A DNA stretch of 64,000 bases from Microbacterium enclense (lineage in GTDB: Bacteria; Actinomycetota; Actinomycetes; Actinomycetales; Microbacteriaceae), in NCBI RefSeq assembly GCF_001456955.1, contig NZ_KQ758472.1:1-64000 (forward strand), given 5' to 3'. A program made the position numbers and the translations under genes. Positions 16,740 to 25,544 of the stretch are shown here, one piece after another. Each line of letters begins with the position of its first letter. The first letter of the stretch is position 1. The notes under the pieces were generated by a model, which was given only the letters and a program-made list of their open reading frames with translations, was not told the origin of the DNA and searched no databases.

Positions 16740-17252
16740 ATGGCATCCACCACCCCCGTCCTGGTCTTCATGGGACCCGCCGGAACCGGTAAGTCCACCG
16801 TCGCCGGCATGCTCGCCGGGCGCCTCGGCTGGGACTTCCAGGAGGGCGACGATCTGCACCCCGAGGCGAACGTCGCCAAGATGGCCTCGGGCCACGCGCT
16901 CAACGACCACGACCGCTGGCCCTGGCTCGACCGCGTCGCGGCCTGGATCGACGGCCAGATCGCCGCCGGCCGCCCCGGCGTCATCACGTGCTCCGCGCTC
17001 AAGCGCAGCTATCGCGACGTGCTCCGCCGCGACGACGTGACGTTCGTGCTGCTCATGGGCGACCCGGCCCTCGTGCTCGAGCGTCTCCTTCGCCGCCAGG
17101 GCCACTACATGCCGCCGTCGCTGCTCACCTCGCAGTTCGACACCCTGGAGATCCCGGATGCCGACGAGCAGGCCATTCGCGTCGACCTCGATCTCACCCC
17201 GCAGCAGCAGGTGGACGACGTCGTGGACCGTCTGCGCCTGACCCCCGCCTGA
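16740..17252 (+). CDS. gntK: Gluconokinase
   Basis: This 170-residue kinase phosphorylates D-gluconate to 6-phosphogluconate. It shows the P-loop GPAGTGKST (12-20), the substrate block FQEGDDLHP, LNDHDRWPWL, CSALKRSYRD and the lid region RRQGHYMPPSLLTSQFDTLE, all typical of GntK. Length is normal. It sits between the permease and 6-phosphogluconate dehydrogenase, which uses its product. Confidence 0.96.
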   Translation: MASTTPVLVFMGPAGTGKSTVAGMLAGRLGWDFQEGDDLHPEANVAKMASGHALNDHDRWPWLDRVAAWIDGQIAAGRPGVITCSALKRSYRDVLRRDDVTFVLLMGDPALVLERLLRRQGHYMPPSLLTSQFDTLEIPDADEQAIRVDLDLTPQQQVDDVVDRLRLTPA

Positions 17253-17341
17253 AACACGCCGGAGCCGAGCCGATAAAGTGGCATCGGCAACCCCACGTGC
17301 GCCCGAAACCCCTTCTCGCAGCCGATTTACGGAGCAAACGA

Positions 17342-18937
17342 ATGACGTCGACCCCCTCCCCGACCGGACCCTCGACCGACCAGGATCAGGCCCCTCACGA
17401 GGCCGCGCAGGTGCACGAGGGTGCGCCCGGCATCGAAGAGGTGGCGCGTCCCACCGCCGAGGCCGACTCCCGCCCCGAGGGCGAGGGCGACGCCCGCGCG
17501 AACATCGGCGTCGTGGGCCTGGCCGTCATGGGCTCGAACCTGGCGCGCAACCTCGCCAGCCGCGAGGGCAACACCGTCGCGGTGTTCAACCGGTCGCGGT
17601 CGAAGACCGACGAGCTGCTCGAGGCGCACCCCGAGGCCGAGTTCGTCGCGTCGTTCTCGTACGAGGACTTCGCCGCCTCCCTGTCGAAGCCCCGTACCGC
17701 GATCATCATGGTCAAGGCCGGCCGCCCCACCGACTTCGTCATCGACGAGCTGGTGAAGGTGTTCGAGCCCGGCGACATCATCGTCGACGGCGGCAACGCG
17801 CTGTTCACCGACACCATCCGCCGCGAGAAGGCCGTGCGCGACACCGGCATCAACTACGTCGGCATGGGCGTCTCGGGCGGTGAAGAGGGCGCCCTGCTCG
17901 GCCCCTCGATCATGCCCGGCGGCTCCGACGAGGCCTGGGCCACGCTGGGCCCGATCCTGAAGTCGATCGCCGCGATCGCCGAGGGCGAGCCGTGCGTCAC
18001 CCACGTCGGACACGACGGCGCCGGCCACTTCGTCAAGATGGTGCACAACGGCATCGAGTACGCCGACATGCAGCTCATCGCCGAGGCCTACGACCTCATC
18101 CGCCACGCCACCGGCAAGACCCCCGCCGAGATCGCCGACGTGTTCGCCGAGTGGAACCGCGGCGAATTGGAGTCCTACCTCATCGAAATCACCGCCGAGG
18201 TGCTCCGCCAGGTCGACGCCGAGACCGGCAAGCCGCTGGTCGACGTCATCCTCGACCAGGCGGGTGCGAAGGGCACCGGCGCGTGGACGGTGCAGACCGC
18301 CCTCGACCTCGGTGTGCCCGTCTCCGGCATCGCCGAGGCCACCTTCGCCCGCTCGCTCTCGAGCCACCCCGAGCAGCGCGAGGTCTCTCGCGAGCTCCCC
18401 GGCCCCTCGGGCACCGACGTGCTCTCGGGCGACGACGCCGACGCGTTCATCGAGCAGGTGCGCCTGGCGCTCTACGCCTCGAAGATCGTGGCCTACAGCC
18501 AGGGCTTCGACGAGATCCGCGCCGGAGCCGCGCAGTACGACTGGAAGATCGACCTCGGCGCCGTGTCGAAGATCTTCCGCGGCGGCTGCATCATCCGCGC
18601 GCAGTTCCTCAACCGCATCGCCGAGGCGTACGACGCGCAGCCCGAGCTGCCCGTGCTGCTGACTGCGCCGTACTTCGTCGAGGCCCTCGGCCGCGCGCAG
18701 GACTCGTGGCGCACCATCGTCTCGCTCGCCGCGGCCGGCGGTATCCCCGCCCCGGCCTTCAGCTCCTCGCTGGCGTACTACGACGGCCTCCGCGCCGAGC
18801 GTCTGCCCGCGGCCCTCATCCAGGGTCAGCGCGACTTCTTCGGCGCTCACACCTACCGTCGCATCGACAAGGAGGGCACCTTCCACACCCTCTGGTCGGG
18901 CGACCGCACCGAGATCGAAGCCGAGGACACCCACTGA
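17342..18937 (+). CDS. gnd: 6-phosphogluconate dehydrogenase, decarboxylating
   Basis: The 531-residue enzyme oxidises 6-phosphogluconate to ribulose 5-phosphate and CO2. IGVVGLAVMGSNLARNLA is the cofactor loop, GAGHFVKMVHNGIEYADM contains the catalytic Lys, and YDWKIDLGAVSKIFRGGCIIRAQFLNRI fits the long GndA type. The cofactor fold begins only near residue 54; the preceding acidic, Pro-rich extension is about 48 residues longer than in enteric Gnd. ATG 17342 has GGAG at 7 nt spacing, supporting it. TAAAGT at 17274-17279 may be a separate -10. Confidence 0.95.
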   Translation: MTSTPSPTGPSTDQDQAPHEAAQVHEGAPGIEEVARPTAEADSRPEGEGDARANIGVVGLAVMGSNLARNLASREGNTVAVFNRSRSKTDELLEAHPEAEFVASFSYEDFAASLSKPRTAIIMVKAGRPTDFVIDELVKVFEPGDIIVDGGNALFTDTIRREKAVRDTGINYVGMGVSGGEEGALLGPSIMPGGSDEAWATLGPILKSIAAIAEGEPCVTHVGHDGAGHFVKMVHNGIEYADMQLIAEAYDLIRHATGKTPAEIADVFAEWNRGELESYLIEITAEVLRQVDAETGKPLVDVILDQAGAKGTGAWTVQTALDLGVPVSGIAEATFARSLSSHPEQREVSRELPGPSGTDVLSGDDADAFIEQVRLALYASKIVAYSQGFDEIRAGAAQYDWKIDLGAVSKIFRGGCIIRAQFLNRIAEAYDAQPELPVLLTAPYFVEALGRAQDSWRTIVSLAAAGGIPAPAFSSSLAYYDGLRAERLPAALIQGQRDFFGAHTYRRIDKEGTFHTLWSGDRTEIEAEDTH

Positions 18938-19362
18938 CGCAGGCGGTCACGAAGCGGCGACGGGCACTGCTCGTCGCCGCTTCGGCGTTGTACGCGTGGG
19001 GAGTGTGGTGGATGACGCTGCGCCCCTCGATCTACGACGCGGACACCGCGAGCGTGCTCGACGCCGTGGTGCGGGCGCTGCGTTCCTGGCCGCCGACCGG
19101 TTGGGTCACCCTCGACCTGGTGGAGTTCGTCGCCAACGTCGCCCTGTTCGTGCCGCTGGGAATGCTCGTCATCGCATGGCGTGGGCGGTGGTGGCACGGC
19201 ATCCTGATCGCCGTGGTGGTGAGCACCGCGATCGAGACCATCCAGCTGCTCTTCCTGCCCACGCGGGTGGCCGACGTGCGCGATCTCGTCGCCAACACCA
19301 CCGGCGCGACGCTGGGCATCGCGCTCGCCCTGCGCGTGCGGGCGTTCACAGCGAGCACATAA
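18934..19362 (+). CDS. VanZ-like membrane protein
   Basis: The protein of about 142 residues has four membrane segments and the VanZ layout: first segment ending in WWMTLRP, then VEFVANVALFVPLGML, STAIETIQLLFLPTRVADVRDLVANTTGATLG. VanZ proteins are linked to glycopeptide tolerance but mostly have unknown roles. The start is uncertain. CTG 18934 overlaps the gnd stop (CTGA), has GAGGA 6 nt upstream and preserves the whole first membrane segment. TTG 18988, GTG 19003 and ATG 19012 would truncate that segment. Confidence 0.78.
   Translation: MTQAVTKRRRALLVAASALYAWGVWWMTLRPSIYDADTASVLDAVVRALRSWPPTGWVTLDLVEFVANVALFVPLGMLVIAWRGRWWHGILIAVVVSTAIETIQLLFLPTRVADVRDLVANTTGATLGIALALRVRAFTAST
18951..18983 (+). 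terminator. 12-bp perfect hairpin after gnd, overlapping the vanZ start region
   Basis: GAAGCGGCGACG (18951-18962) pairs fully with CGTCGCCGCTTC (18972-18983) around a 9-nt loop, 13 nt after the gnd stop. It lies within what looks like the first codons of the VanZ-like gene. There is no U-run, so it may reduce rather than end transcription. Confidence 0.5.
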
Positions 19363-19386
19363 GCGGTGCCATAGAAAGCTCATAGA
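19358..19386 (+). promoter_or_regulatory. Three phased hexamer repeats, candidate autoregulatory operator
   Basis: CATAAG (19358-19363), CATAGA (19370-19375) and CATAGA (19381-19386) are spaced 12 and 11 bp apart just upstream of the OmpR-type regulator gene. Direct repeats at an 11-bp period are how OmpR/PhoB proteins bind as head-to-tail dimers. The last copy may overlap the -10 (TAGATA), which would place the protein on its own promoter. Confidence 0.6.
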
Positions 19387-19398
19387 TACGAGAGCACA

Positions 19399-20142
19399 AT
19401 GAGTCGCATGACCGCGACCGCCGCCGCCCCCGCCTTCACCCGCCCCGACGGGAGCGCCCTGCGCGTTCTCGTCGTCGACGACGAGCAGATGCTCACCGAC
19501 CTGCTGTCGATGGCCCTGCGCATGGAGGGCTGGGACGTCAAGACCGCCGGCTCCGGCTTCGACGCGCTGCAGTCGGCTCGCGACTTCGAACCGGATGCCA
19601 TGGTGCTCGACATCATGATGCCCGACCTCGACGGCATGGCGGTGCTGCAGCGGCTGCGCCACTCGGGCAACGACGTGCCCGTGCTCTTCCTCACGGCGAA
19701 GGACGCGGTGGCCGACCGGGTCGCCGGTCTCACCGCGGGCGGCGACGACTACGTCACCAAGCCGTTCAGCCTCGAAGAGGTCGTCGCGCGTCTGCGCGGC
19801 CTCATGCGCCGCGCCGGCACCGCGCTCACGCGCGACTCCGAGCCGATCCTGCGCGTCGGCGACCTGTCTCTGAACGAGGACAGCCACGAGGTCGTGCGCG
19901 CCGGCAGAGAGATCGAGCTGACCGCGACAGAATTCGAGCTGCTGCGCTTCCTCATGCGCAACCAGCGTCGCGTGGTGTCGAAGGCGCAGATCCTCGACCG
20001 TGTGTGGAACTACGACTTCGGCGGGCGCTCCAGCGTCGTCGAGCTGTACATCTCGTACCTGCGCAAGAAGATCGACGCGGGCCAGGAGCCGCTCATCCAC
20101 ACCGTCCGCGGCGTCGGCTACATGATCAAAGCTCCTCAGTGA
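19399..20142 (+). CDS. OmpR-family response regulator
   Basis: The 247-residue protein has a receiver domain (about 20-135) with acidic pair DDE (27-29), phospho-acceptor Asp71 in MVLDIMMPD, LTAKD and Lys in YVTKPF. A winged-helix effector domain follows (about 150-245; TATEFELLRFLMRNQRRVVSKAQILDRVW, RGVGYMI). Starts at 19399 and 19408 are both possible. The kinase gene overlaps its stop codon by 4 nt (GTGA), so the two are co-translated. The signal sensed is unknown. Confidence 0.95.
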   Translation: MSRMTATAAAPAFTRPDGSALRVLVVDDEQMLTDLLSMALRMEGWDVKTAGSGFDALQSARDFEPDAMVLDIMMPDLDGMAVLQRLRHSGNDVPVLFLTAKDAVADRVAGLTAGGDDYVTKPFSLEEVVARLRGLMRRAGTALTRDSEPILRVGDLSLNEDSHEVVRAGREIELTATEFELLRFLMRNQRRVVSKAQILDRVWNYDFGGRSSVVELYISYLRKKIDAGQEPLIHTVRGVGYMIKAPQ

Positions 20143-21683
20143 GCATCCTGCCCCGACCCGCTCCCCCGCTGCCGGACGCGGGCCCGCGCGAGAGCGTGCG
20201 CGCACGGCTGCGGCGTCCGTGGACGCTGCAGGCGCGTCTGATGACCGCGGTGATCGGCATGGTCGCGTTCATCCTTGTGATGATCGGCATCTCGACCAGC
20301 GCGATCCTCAGTCAGGTGCTGATCTACAACCTCGACGCCTCCGTCACCGACACGGCGTCGTCGATCCAGCCGCGTGCCGCCTTCCAGTCGAGTGCCGAGA
20401 ACGTGCTCGAATCGACGCGCTTCCCCGACGGCACGCTCCTCGTGCTGAACTCCGTCACCTCGGAGCGGATCACCGGCGCCGTCGTCGACTCCGACGGGCC
20501 CCGCGCCCTTACCGACGACGACCTCGGTCAGATCGCCAAGAGCCTGCAGTCGGCGGACGACTCGGCACTGACGGTGAACCTGCCGAACCTGGGCGAGTAC
20601 CTGGTGCGGTCGTACGCCGCGCCCGGCGGCGGCGCGTTCCTCGTGGGCCTGCCCCTGTCGAACGTCACCGGCACCATCGGCGCGATCCTCACCACCGTCG
20701 CCCTCGTGACCGCCGGGGGCCTGCTGCTGCTCGCCGTCATCATCGCCATCGTCATCCGCCTCGGTCTGCGCCCCCTGCGCGCCGTCGCCGAGACCGCGAC
20801 GCGCGTCGCCTCGCTGCGCATGGAAGAGGGCGACGTCTCGATCACCGAACGCGTGCCCGCCGATCAGGTCGACACGACCACCGAGATCGGGCAGGTCGGT
20901 GCGGCGCTGAACACCCTGCTCGACCGCGTCGACGCCTCGCTCACCGCTCGCCAACGCAACGAAGAGCTGATGCGCCGATTCGTGGCGGATGCCAGTCACG
21001 AGCTGCGCACGCCCCTGGCATCCATCCGCGGGTTCAGCGAACTGTCGCTACGCGCCATGCGGCAGGCGCAGGACGATGAGAGCCGCCAGCGCGTCGCCCT
21101 GGCCGTGGAGACCACCGAGCAGTCTCTCGAGCGCATCCAGGCGCAGTCGATCCGCATGACCACGCTGGTCGAAGACCTGCTGCTGCTGGCCCGCCTCGAC
21201 GAGGGGCAGGAGCTCGTCTACGGCTCCGTCGACCTGACACGCCTCGCCGTCGAAGCGGTCGGCGACGCCCGCCCCGCCGGACCTGACCATTCGTGGACGA
21301 TCGACGTGCCCGACCAGCCGGTCGAGCTCGCCGGCGACGCCTCGCGCCTGCACCAGGTCGTGGCCAACCTCCTGGCCAATGCCCGCACCCACACTCCCCC
21401 GGGGAGCGAGGTCGCCGTGTCGGTCGCGCACGAAGGCGCCGAAGCGGTGCTGCGCGTGCACGACGACGGCCCCGGCATCGACCCCTCGGTCGCGGCCCAG
21501 CTGTTCGAGCGCTTCGCGCGCGCCGATCGCTCGCGCGACCGCAAGACCGGCGGCACGGGGCTCGGACTCTCGATCGCCCGCGCGATCGTCGAGGCCCACC
21601 GCGGCACCATCTCAGTGCGCAGCGTCCCCGGAGACACGACCTTCGAGGTGCGGCTGCCGGCGAAGCCGGCCGACCCGGTCTGA
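20139..21683 (+). CDS. Two-component sensor histidine kinase
   Basis: The 514-residue membrane kinase has segment one near 40-60, an extracytoplasmic sensor of about 120 residues, segment two near 185-210, HAMP, a HisKA domain with phospho-His near 287 in FVADASHELRTPLASIRGFSEL, and an ATPase domain with N box NLLANARTHTP, DDGPGID and GGTGLGLSIARAIVEAH. GTG 20139 overlaps the regulator's stop, which fixes the start. It is the partner of the preceding regulator. Confidence 0.95.
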   Translation: MSILPRPAPPLPDAGPRESVRARLRRPWTLQARLMTAVIGMVAFILVMIGISTSAILSQVLIYNLDASVTDTASSIQPRAAFQSSAENVLESTRFPDGTLLVLNSVTSERITGAVVDSDGPRALTDDDLGQIAKSLQSADDSALTVNLPNLGEYLVRSYAAPGGGAFLVGLPLSNVTGTIGAILTTVALVTAGGLLLLAVIIAIVIRLGLRPLRAVAETATRVASLRMEEGDVSITERVPADQVDTTTEIGQVGAALNTLLDRVDASLTARQRNEELMRRFVADASHELRTPLASIRGFSELSLRAMRQAQDDESRQRVALAVETTEQSLERIQAQSIRMTTLVEDLLLLARLDEGQELVYGSVDLTRLAVEAVGDARPAGPDHSWTIDVPDQPVELAGDASRLHQVVANLLANARTHTPPGSEVAVSVAHEGAEAVLRVHDDGPGIDPSVAAQLFERFARADRSRDRKTGGTGLGLSIARAIVEAHRGTISVRSVPGDTTFEVRLPAKPADPV

Positions 21684-21835
21684 GGGGGAACCGGCGCGAT
21701 CGACAATGGGAATGACCGGCAGTCTGCATTCGCCGTCGATTGCTCGTCAGGAATGTCCCTCTCGATATGCTGAGCAACGCCTGGGCGGCCCAGGCCCCTC
21801 TCGTGAAAAACGAGATGGAGCATTCGGAGGTACGT

Positions 21836-22606
21836 GTGTTGATTCGGGCACGCAATTGCGGGGTCTTCACCGTCGCATTCTTCGCATTGGTCATCTCGAC
21901 CGCCGTTCCGGCACACGCTGACGTGGTCCCCTCGCCGGAAGCGACCGAAGAGGTCGTCGACCAGCCAGCGCCCTCGGACCCGCCCCCTTCCCCCGAGCCG
22001 TCGGCGCCAGAAGAGAGCTCCGAACCCGCTCCGACGGAGCCGGTGGAGACGACCGCGCCGTTGGTGCCTCCCGGGGCGCCCGTGGGCACCGCGACCTTCG
22101 ACCCGTCCCGTCCCCCCGGCACCGTCGTCGAAACATTCCGCTCAGGGAACGGGACGACGACGTCGGGCGGGACGGGCGCTGAGGTGCCCCGGAGCAACGC
22201 CCCCGCCCCTCGGGTCGTCGAGCCGGCGGAGAAGCCCACCGAGAGCGCCACCGCATCGCCCACTTCCGCCACCCCCACCGCGTCGCCCACCCCCGTCACC
22301 GCACGGGAAGGATCGGCGGGGTCGGGCGTGACCGTGCGGGCGACGTCTGAGCAGACCGCATCCGCACCGACTCTCCCCAGCCTGATCATCGGGTTGGTGG
22401 TTCTCGTCGGCGGACTGGTGATCGTGAGGTATCGCGGTTCCGTGTGGAAGGCCGCGGGGCGGGCGGTTCCGGGAGGTTCCAGCGAACGCGTCGACGGCCT
22501 CCCGGGCCCGTTCCGGGTCGGAGTCGTGGGTGCGATCGTCGCGCTCATCGGGGTCATCATGAACGGTTACGCGGGGTGGCAGCTCTGGGGCTCCCTCGTG
22601 TCATGA
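21836..22606 (+). CDS. Secreted/surface stalk protein with C-terminal membrane segments
   Basis: The 256-residue product starts with a signal peptide ending around VPAHA-DVV, followed by about 150 residues of Pro, Ser, Thr, Glu and Ala repeats, then a membrane segment (SLIIGLVVLVGGLVIV), a short basic loop and a second segment near the C-terminus. No LPXTG motif or folded domain is visible. GTG 21836 has GGAGG 5 nt upstream; TTG 21839 is possible. TATGCT at 21766-21771 may be the -10. No family recognised; a membrane-anchored spacer in the cell wall is plausible. Confidence 0.78.
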   Translation: MLIRARNCGVFTVAFFALVISTAVPAHADVVPSPEATEEVVDQPAPSDPPPSPEPSAPEESSEPAPTEPVETTAPLVPPGAPVGTATFDPSRPPGTVVETFRSGNGTTTSGGTGAEVPRSNAPAPRVVEPAEKPTESATASPTSATPTASPTPVTAREGSAGSGVTVRATSEQTASAPTLPSLIIGLVVLVGGLVIVRYRGSVWKAAGRAVPGGSSERVDGLPGPFRVGVVGAIVALIGVIMNGYAGWQLWGSLVS

Positions 22607-22637
22607 GGGGCGCATCCGTCCACGGAGAGGACCCCGC

Positions 22638-23015
22638 ATGGACATGAAGCTCGAACTCATCCCCGTCCCGGTCTCGGACGTCGACCGCAGCAAGACCTTC
22701 TACGTCGATGCCGTCGGGTTCCACCTCGACCATGACGTCGAGCCGGGAAACGGCATGCGCATCGTGCAGCTGACACCGCCCGGCTCCGCGTGCTCCATCG
22801 CGTTCGGCATCGGGATGACCCGCCCGGATGCGGCTCCCGTCCACGGCATCCACCTCGTCGTGGACGACATCGCTGCCGTACGCGAACTCCTCCGGGCGCG
22901 CGGAGTAGACGTCGGTCCCGTCCGCGACCTGGGCGGGGTCGCGTACGCGTCATTCAGCGACCCGGACGGCAACACCTGGGAGCTGCAGTCGCTCGCCGGG
23001 TTGCGCGGACTCTGA
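22638..23015 (+). CDS. VOC (glyoxalase/bleomycin-resistance) family protein
   Basis: The 125-residue protein has the single-domain vicinal-oxygen-chelate pattern: LIPVPVSDVDRSKTFYVDAVGF at the N-terminus, then VHGIHLVVDDI and the closing SFSDPDGNTWELQ with the usual metal-ligand Glu. Such proteins bind metals and act on small organic substrates, often as dimers; the substrate is unknown here. ATG 22638 follows GGAGAGG. It ends convergently with the flavin operon. Confidence 0.9.
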   Translation: MDMKLELIPVPVSDVDRSKTFYVDAVGFHLDHDVEPGNGMRIVQLTPPGSACSIAFGIGMTRPDAAPVHGIHLVVDDIAAVRELLRARGVDVGPVRDLGGVAYASFSDPDGNTWELQSLAGLRGL

Positions 23016-23110
23016 CGGGTCTCGAACGAGCGAGCCCCGGCGGTTCGCCGGCGGACGGGGACAACGAGCCGGGTCCACCGGATCGCGCCGGCGCCGACGG
23101 TGGCCCGGGC

Positions 23111-24664
23111 TCAGTACCCCGCGAACGCGTCGGTCGTCAGCGACTTCGCCTTGGCCAACGCGGGTGCGAGCGCCGAGATCAACCGCGGCGGCCCCGAGAC
23201 GTAGGCCGCGCGCCGCGCGATGTCGGGGACCGCGCGCAGCAGCCCCTCGGCATCCACTCGGTCGGGCCCGGCCCACGTCCACGCGGCGGGCAGGTCACGC
23301 GGTTCGTCGCGCGAGTAGACCACGACCGGGATGCCGCTGGCGGCGATGTCGTCGCGGAAGGCGAGTTCCGCGGCCTGCGACACGACGTAGACGAGCACGA
23401 CGTCGCGATCCTGCCCGGTCGCCGCGAGGTGACGCAGCTGCGACACGAACGGCGTCACCCCGATGCCGGCGGCGACCAGCAGGACGGGCGCCGTCGGACG
23501 CGACGGCAGGACGAAGTCGCCCCACACGCCCGTGACGGCGAGGGTCGACCCGGTCTCGACCGCCGCGAGGGCGCGCTTGTACGACGACTGCGACCCGTCC
23601 TTGAAGGCGATCCGCACCTCGGGCAGATCCTCGGGTGCCGAGGCGATCGAGAACTCCCGGCGCGTGCCGCGGGCGTCGGGCCGACGGTGCGGCACGTCGA
23701 GTTCGAGGTACTGGCCGGGCGAGAACGAGAAGGGCCGCGCGGCGTGGAACGTCAGTTCGCGCACGGTGGGCGTGAGGTCGCGACGCCGCTCGACGCGCAG
23801 GCGCACGGCCGCCCGCAGGCACAGCAGGAACGCCAGCAGGTTGCCGATCAGCAGGGCCCGCTCCTGACCGAGGGTGATCTCGCCGACGGGCAATGGCCAG
23901 CCGGCCAGAATGCCGACGACGATCGCGACGAGGTACTGCTGCGTGCGGCGCGGAGGAAGTGTGAGGGGCTCGGACAGCATGAAGGCGCCGAGGAACAGGA
24001 ACGGCGACGAGAACGCCACCTGCAGTAGCACGGCGGGGACGTCGACGGGGAAGCCCGCCGCCTGGAACTGCACCGTGGTGCGGGTGAACGCCACAGCCAT
24101 CGCCACGACCCAGAAGACCGCGACGAGCGGCAGTTTGTCGGTGCGCAGCAGCAGGAGGACGCCGAGCACGATCACGGGGGCGGCGAGCCAGGGCGAACCC
24201 ACCCACCAGGCGGACGAACCCAGGTCGGGCGCCCAGATGCTCACGATCGTCAGCACGCTGGCGCCGGTCGCGGCGGGATTGAAGATGTGTCGCCCGCGCC
24301 AGACGAGCAGGTACTTCGACGCGGATGCCACCACTCCCGCGAGAGCGAGACCCGCAAGACCCAGCGGCTCGATGCCGGGACGCAGCACGAACAGCAGGAT
24401 CAGCGCGGTGATGAGCGAGGACTCCAGACGCCGCGGCATCCGGAGCACGCTCTGCGCGACGAGATCCGTCGCGCCGCACGCGAGCGCCAGCACGATCGCG
24501 CTCGCGACCAGCTCGAGCGGTTCGGGCACGACGAGCCCGGCGAACGACAGCACGAGCGCGATGAGCGCGAGCAGGCCGAGTGACGACAGGACCAGCCGGT
24601 ACATCGACACGCGGCCGATCACACCGAGAACGCGGGTCGAGCCCGCGGTGAGGGTGGCGCTCAT
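23111..24664 (-). CDS. RnfD/NqrB-like membrane protein fused to ferredoxin-NADP reductase domain
   Basis: The 517-residue protein has an N-terminal membrane half with about eight to nine segments (about 15-290), in which RHIFNPAATGASVL resembles the region of RnfD/NqrB that holds covalent FMN. A C-terminal FAD/NAD(P) reductase domain follows (about 300-515; FSPGQYLELDVP, RREFSIAS, LLVAAGIGVTPFVSQLRHLA). It would carry electrons from cytoplasmic NAD(P)H across the membrane to the FMN-binding lipoprotein encoded upstream. Its ATG overlaps the apbE stop (ATGA). Confidence 0.87.
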   Translation of the reverse strand: MSATLTAGSTRVLGVIGRVSMYRLVLSSLGLLALIALVLSFAGLVVPEPLELVASAIVLALACGATDLVAQSVLRMPRRLESSLITALILLFVLRPGIEPLGLAGLALAGVVASASKYLLVWRGRHIFNPAATGASVLTIVSIWAPDLGSSAWWVGSPWLAAPVIVLGVLLLLRTDKLPLVAVFWVVAMAVAFTRTTVQFQAAGFPVDVPAVLLQVAFSSPFLFLGAFMLSEPLTLPPRRTQQYLVAIVVGILAGWPLPVGEITLGQERALLIGNLLAFLLCLRAAVRLRVERRRDLTPTVRELTFHAARPFSFSPGQYLELDVPHRRPDARGTRREFSIASAPEDLPEVRIAFKDGSQSSYKRALAAVETGSTLAVTGVWGDFVLPSRPTAPVLLVAAGIGVTPFVSQLRHLAATGQDRDVVLVYVVSQAAELAFRDDIAASGIPVVVYSRDEPRDLPAAWTWAGPDRVDAEGLLRAVPDIARRAAYVSGPPRLISALAPALAKAKSLTTDAFAGY

Positions 24665-25539
24665 GAGAAGACCTTTCCGGGGAATCCGTGCGACCACTCC
24701 GCGCGGCCGTCGGTGCGCATGCGCACCCAGTGCGCGTTCCAGGATGCCGCGAGCTCGGGCCCGCCGTCGAAGAACAACGCCGTGGCGAGGGCGTCGGCCC
24801 GCATGGCCGTGTCGGCCAGCGCCCACGTGGCGGCGAAGGCGCGAACCGGTACCCCCGTGCGGGCATCGAGCACGTGGTGCAGACCGTCGCCCCAGGCGCG
24901 CCGGTTGATGGCCGATGCGCACAGCGCGGCGTCGGCAACGGTGACCACTCCGATCGCGAGCGTCGGATCGTACGGATGCTCGAGGCCCACGCGCACGGGT
25001 GTCCCCCGGGCCGCGAGATCGCCCGACGCGTCGACGACGACATCGCCGTCGACGTGCGCGCGCACGGTGTCGAGCACGAGGTCGACCAGGCGTCCCTTGC
25101 CGAGGGCTCCGACGTCGATCGTCGACGGCGTCGACACGCTCAGCCGCCCCTCGCGCAGAGACACCGTCTCGCGCCACGCCGGCGACGGCTCGGGCGCGCC
25201 TGACGGCGCGAGCGACAGTCGCGCGTCGTATCCGAGGCGGGCCAGCGCATCGCCGACCAGCGGGTTGACGGCGCCGACCGTCGCCCGATCGAGCTCGTCG
25301 TACAGCGAGAGCATGGCATCCGCATCGGCCGGGGCGGGAACGGATGCCGCGCGGCCCTGCGCCAGGGTGGTGATCATCGAATCGTCGCGGAAGCGCGACC
25401 ATTCGCGGTCGAAGCGCTCGACGAGGGCCGACACGGCGTTGCGGACGACCGACGACAGCGGCTCGGCCGTGTCGATCGCCCACGACGTGCCGATCGCGTC
25501 GAAGGCCCAGGTCGAGCCCGTCGCGGTCGGGGTGGCCAT
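24661..25539 (-). CDS. apbE: FAD:protein FMN transferase ApbE
   Basis: The 292-residue enzyme attaches FMN from FAD to a Thr of target proteins outside the membrane. Family blocks are SWAIDTAEPL, FDREWSRFRDDS, the central STIDVGALGKGRLVD with DGDVVVDASGDLAARG, HHVLDARTGVPV, and MRADALATALFFDG. No signal peptide or lipobox is visible, which is unusual for an enzyme acting outside; the N-terminus may be shortened. It lies 5 nt after the FMN-binding gene and overlaps the next, so substrate, modifier and reductase are co-expressed. Confidence 0.92.
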   Translation of the reverse strand: MATPTATGSTWAFDAIGTSWAIDTAEPLSSVVRNAVSALVERFDREWSRFRDDSMITTLAQGRAASVPAPADADAMLSLYDELDRATVGAVNPLVGDALARLGYDARLSLAPSGAPEPSPAWRETVSLREGRLSVSTPSTIDVGALGKGRLVDLVLDTVRAHVDGDVVVDASGDLAARGTPVRVGLEHPYDPTLAIGVVTVADAALCASAINRRAWGDGLHHVLDARTGVPVRAFAATWALADTAMRADALATALFFDGGPELAASWNAHWVRMRTDGRAEWSHGFPGKVFS

Positions 25540-25544
25540 GCTCG

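Noticed and set aside
15186-17105. Long open frame opposite gntP and gntK
   Set aside because: Its composition is Asp/Gly/Arg-rich, as expected for the complement of GC-rich coding DNA, while the plus-strand genes have clear motifs.
21836-22606. LPXTG-anchored wall protein
   Set aside because: No LPXTG-like motif followed by a hydrophobic segment and basic tail; there are two membrane segments instead.
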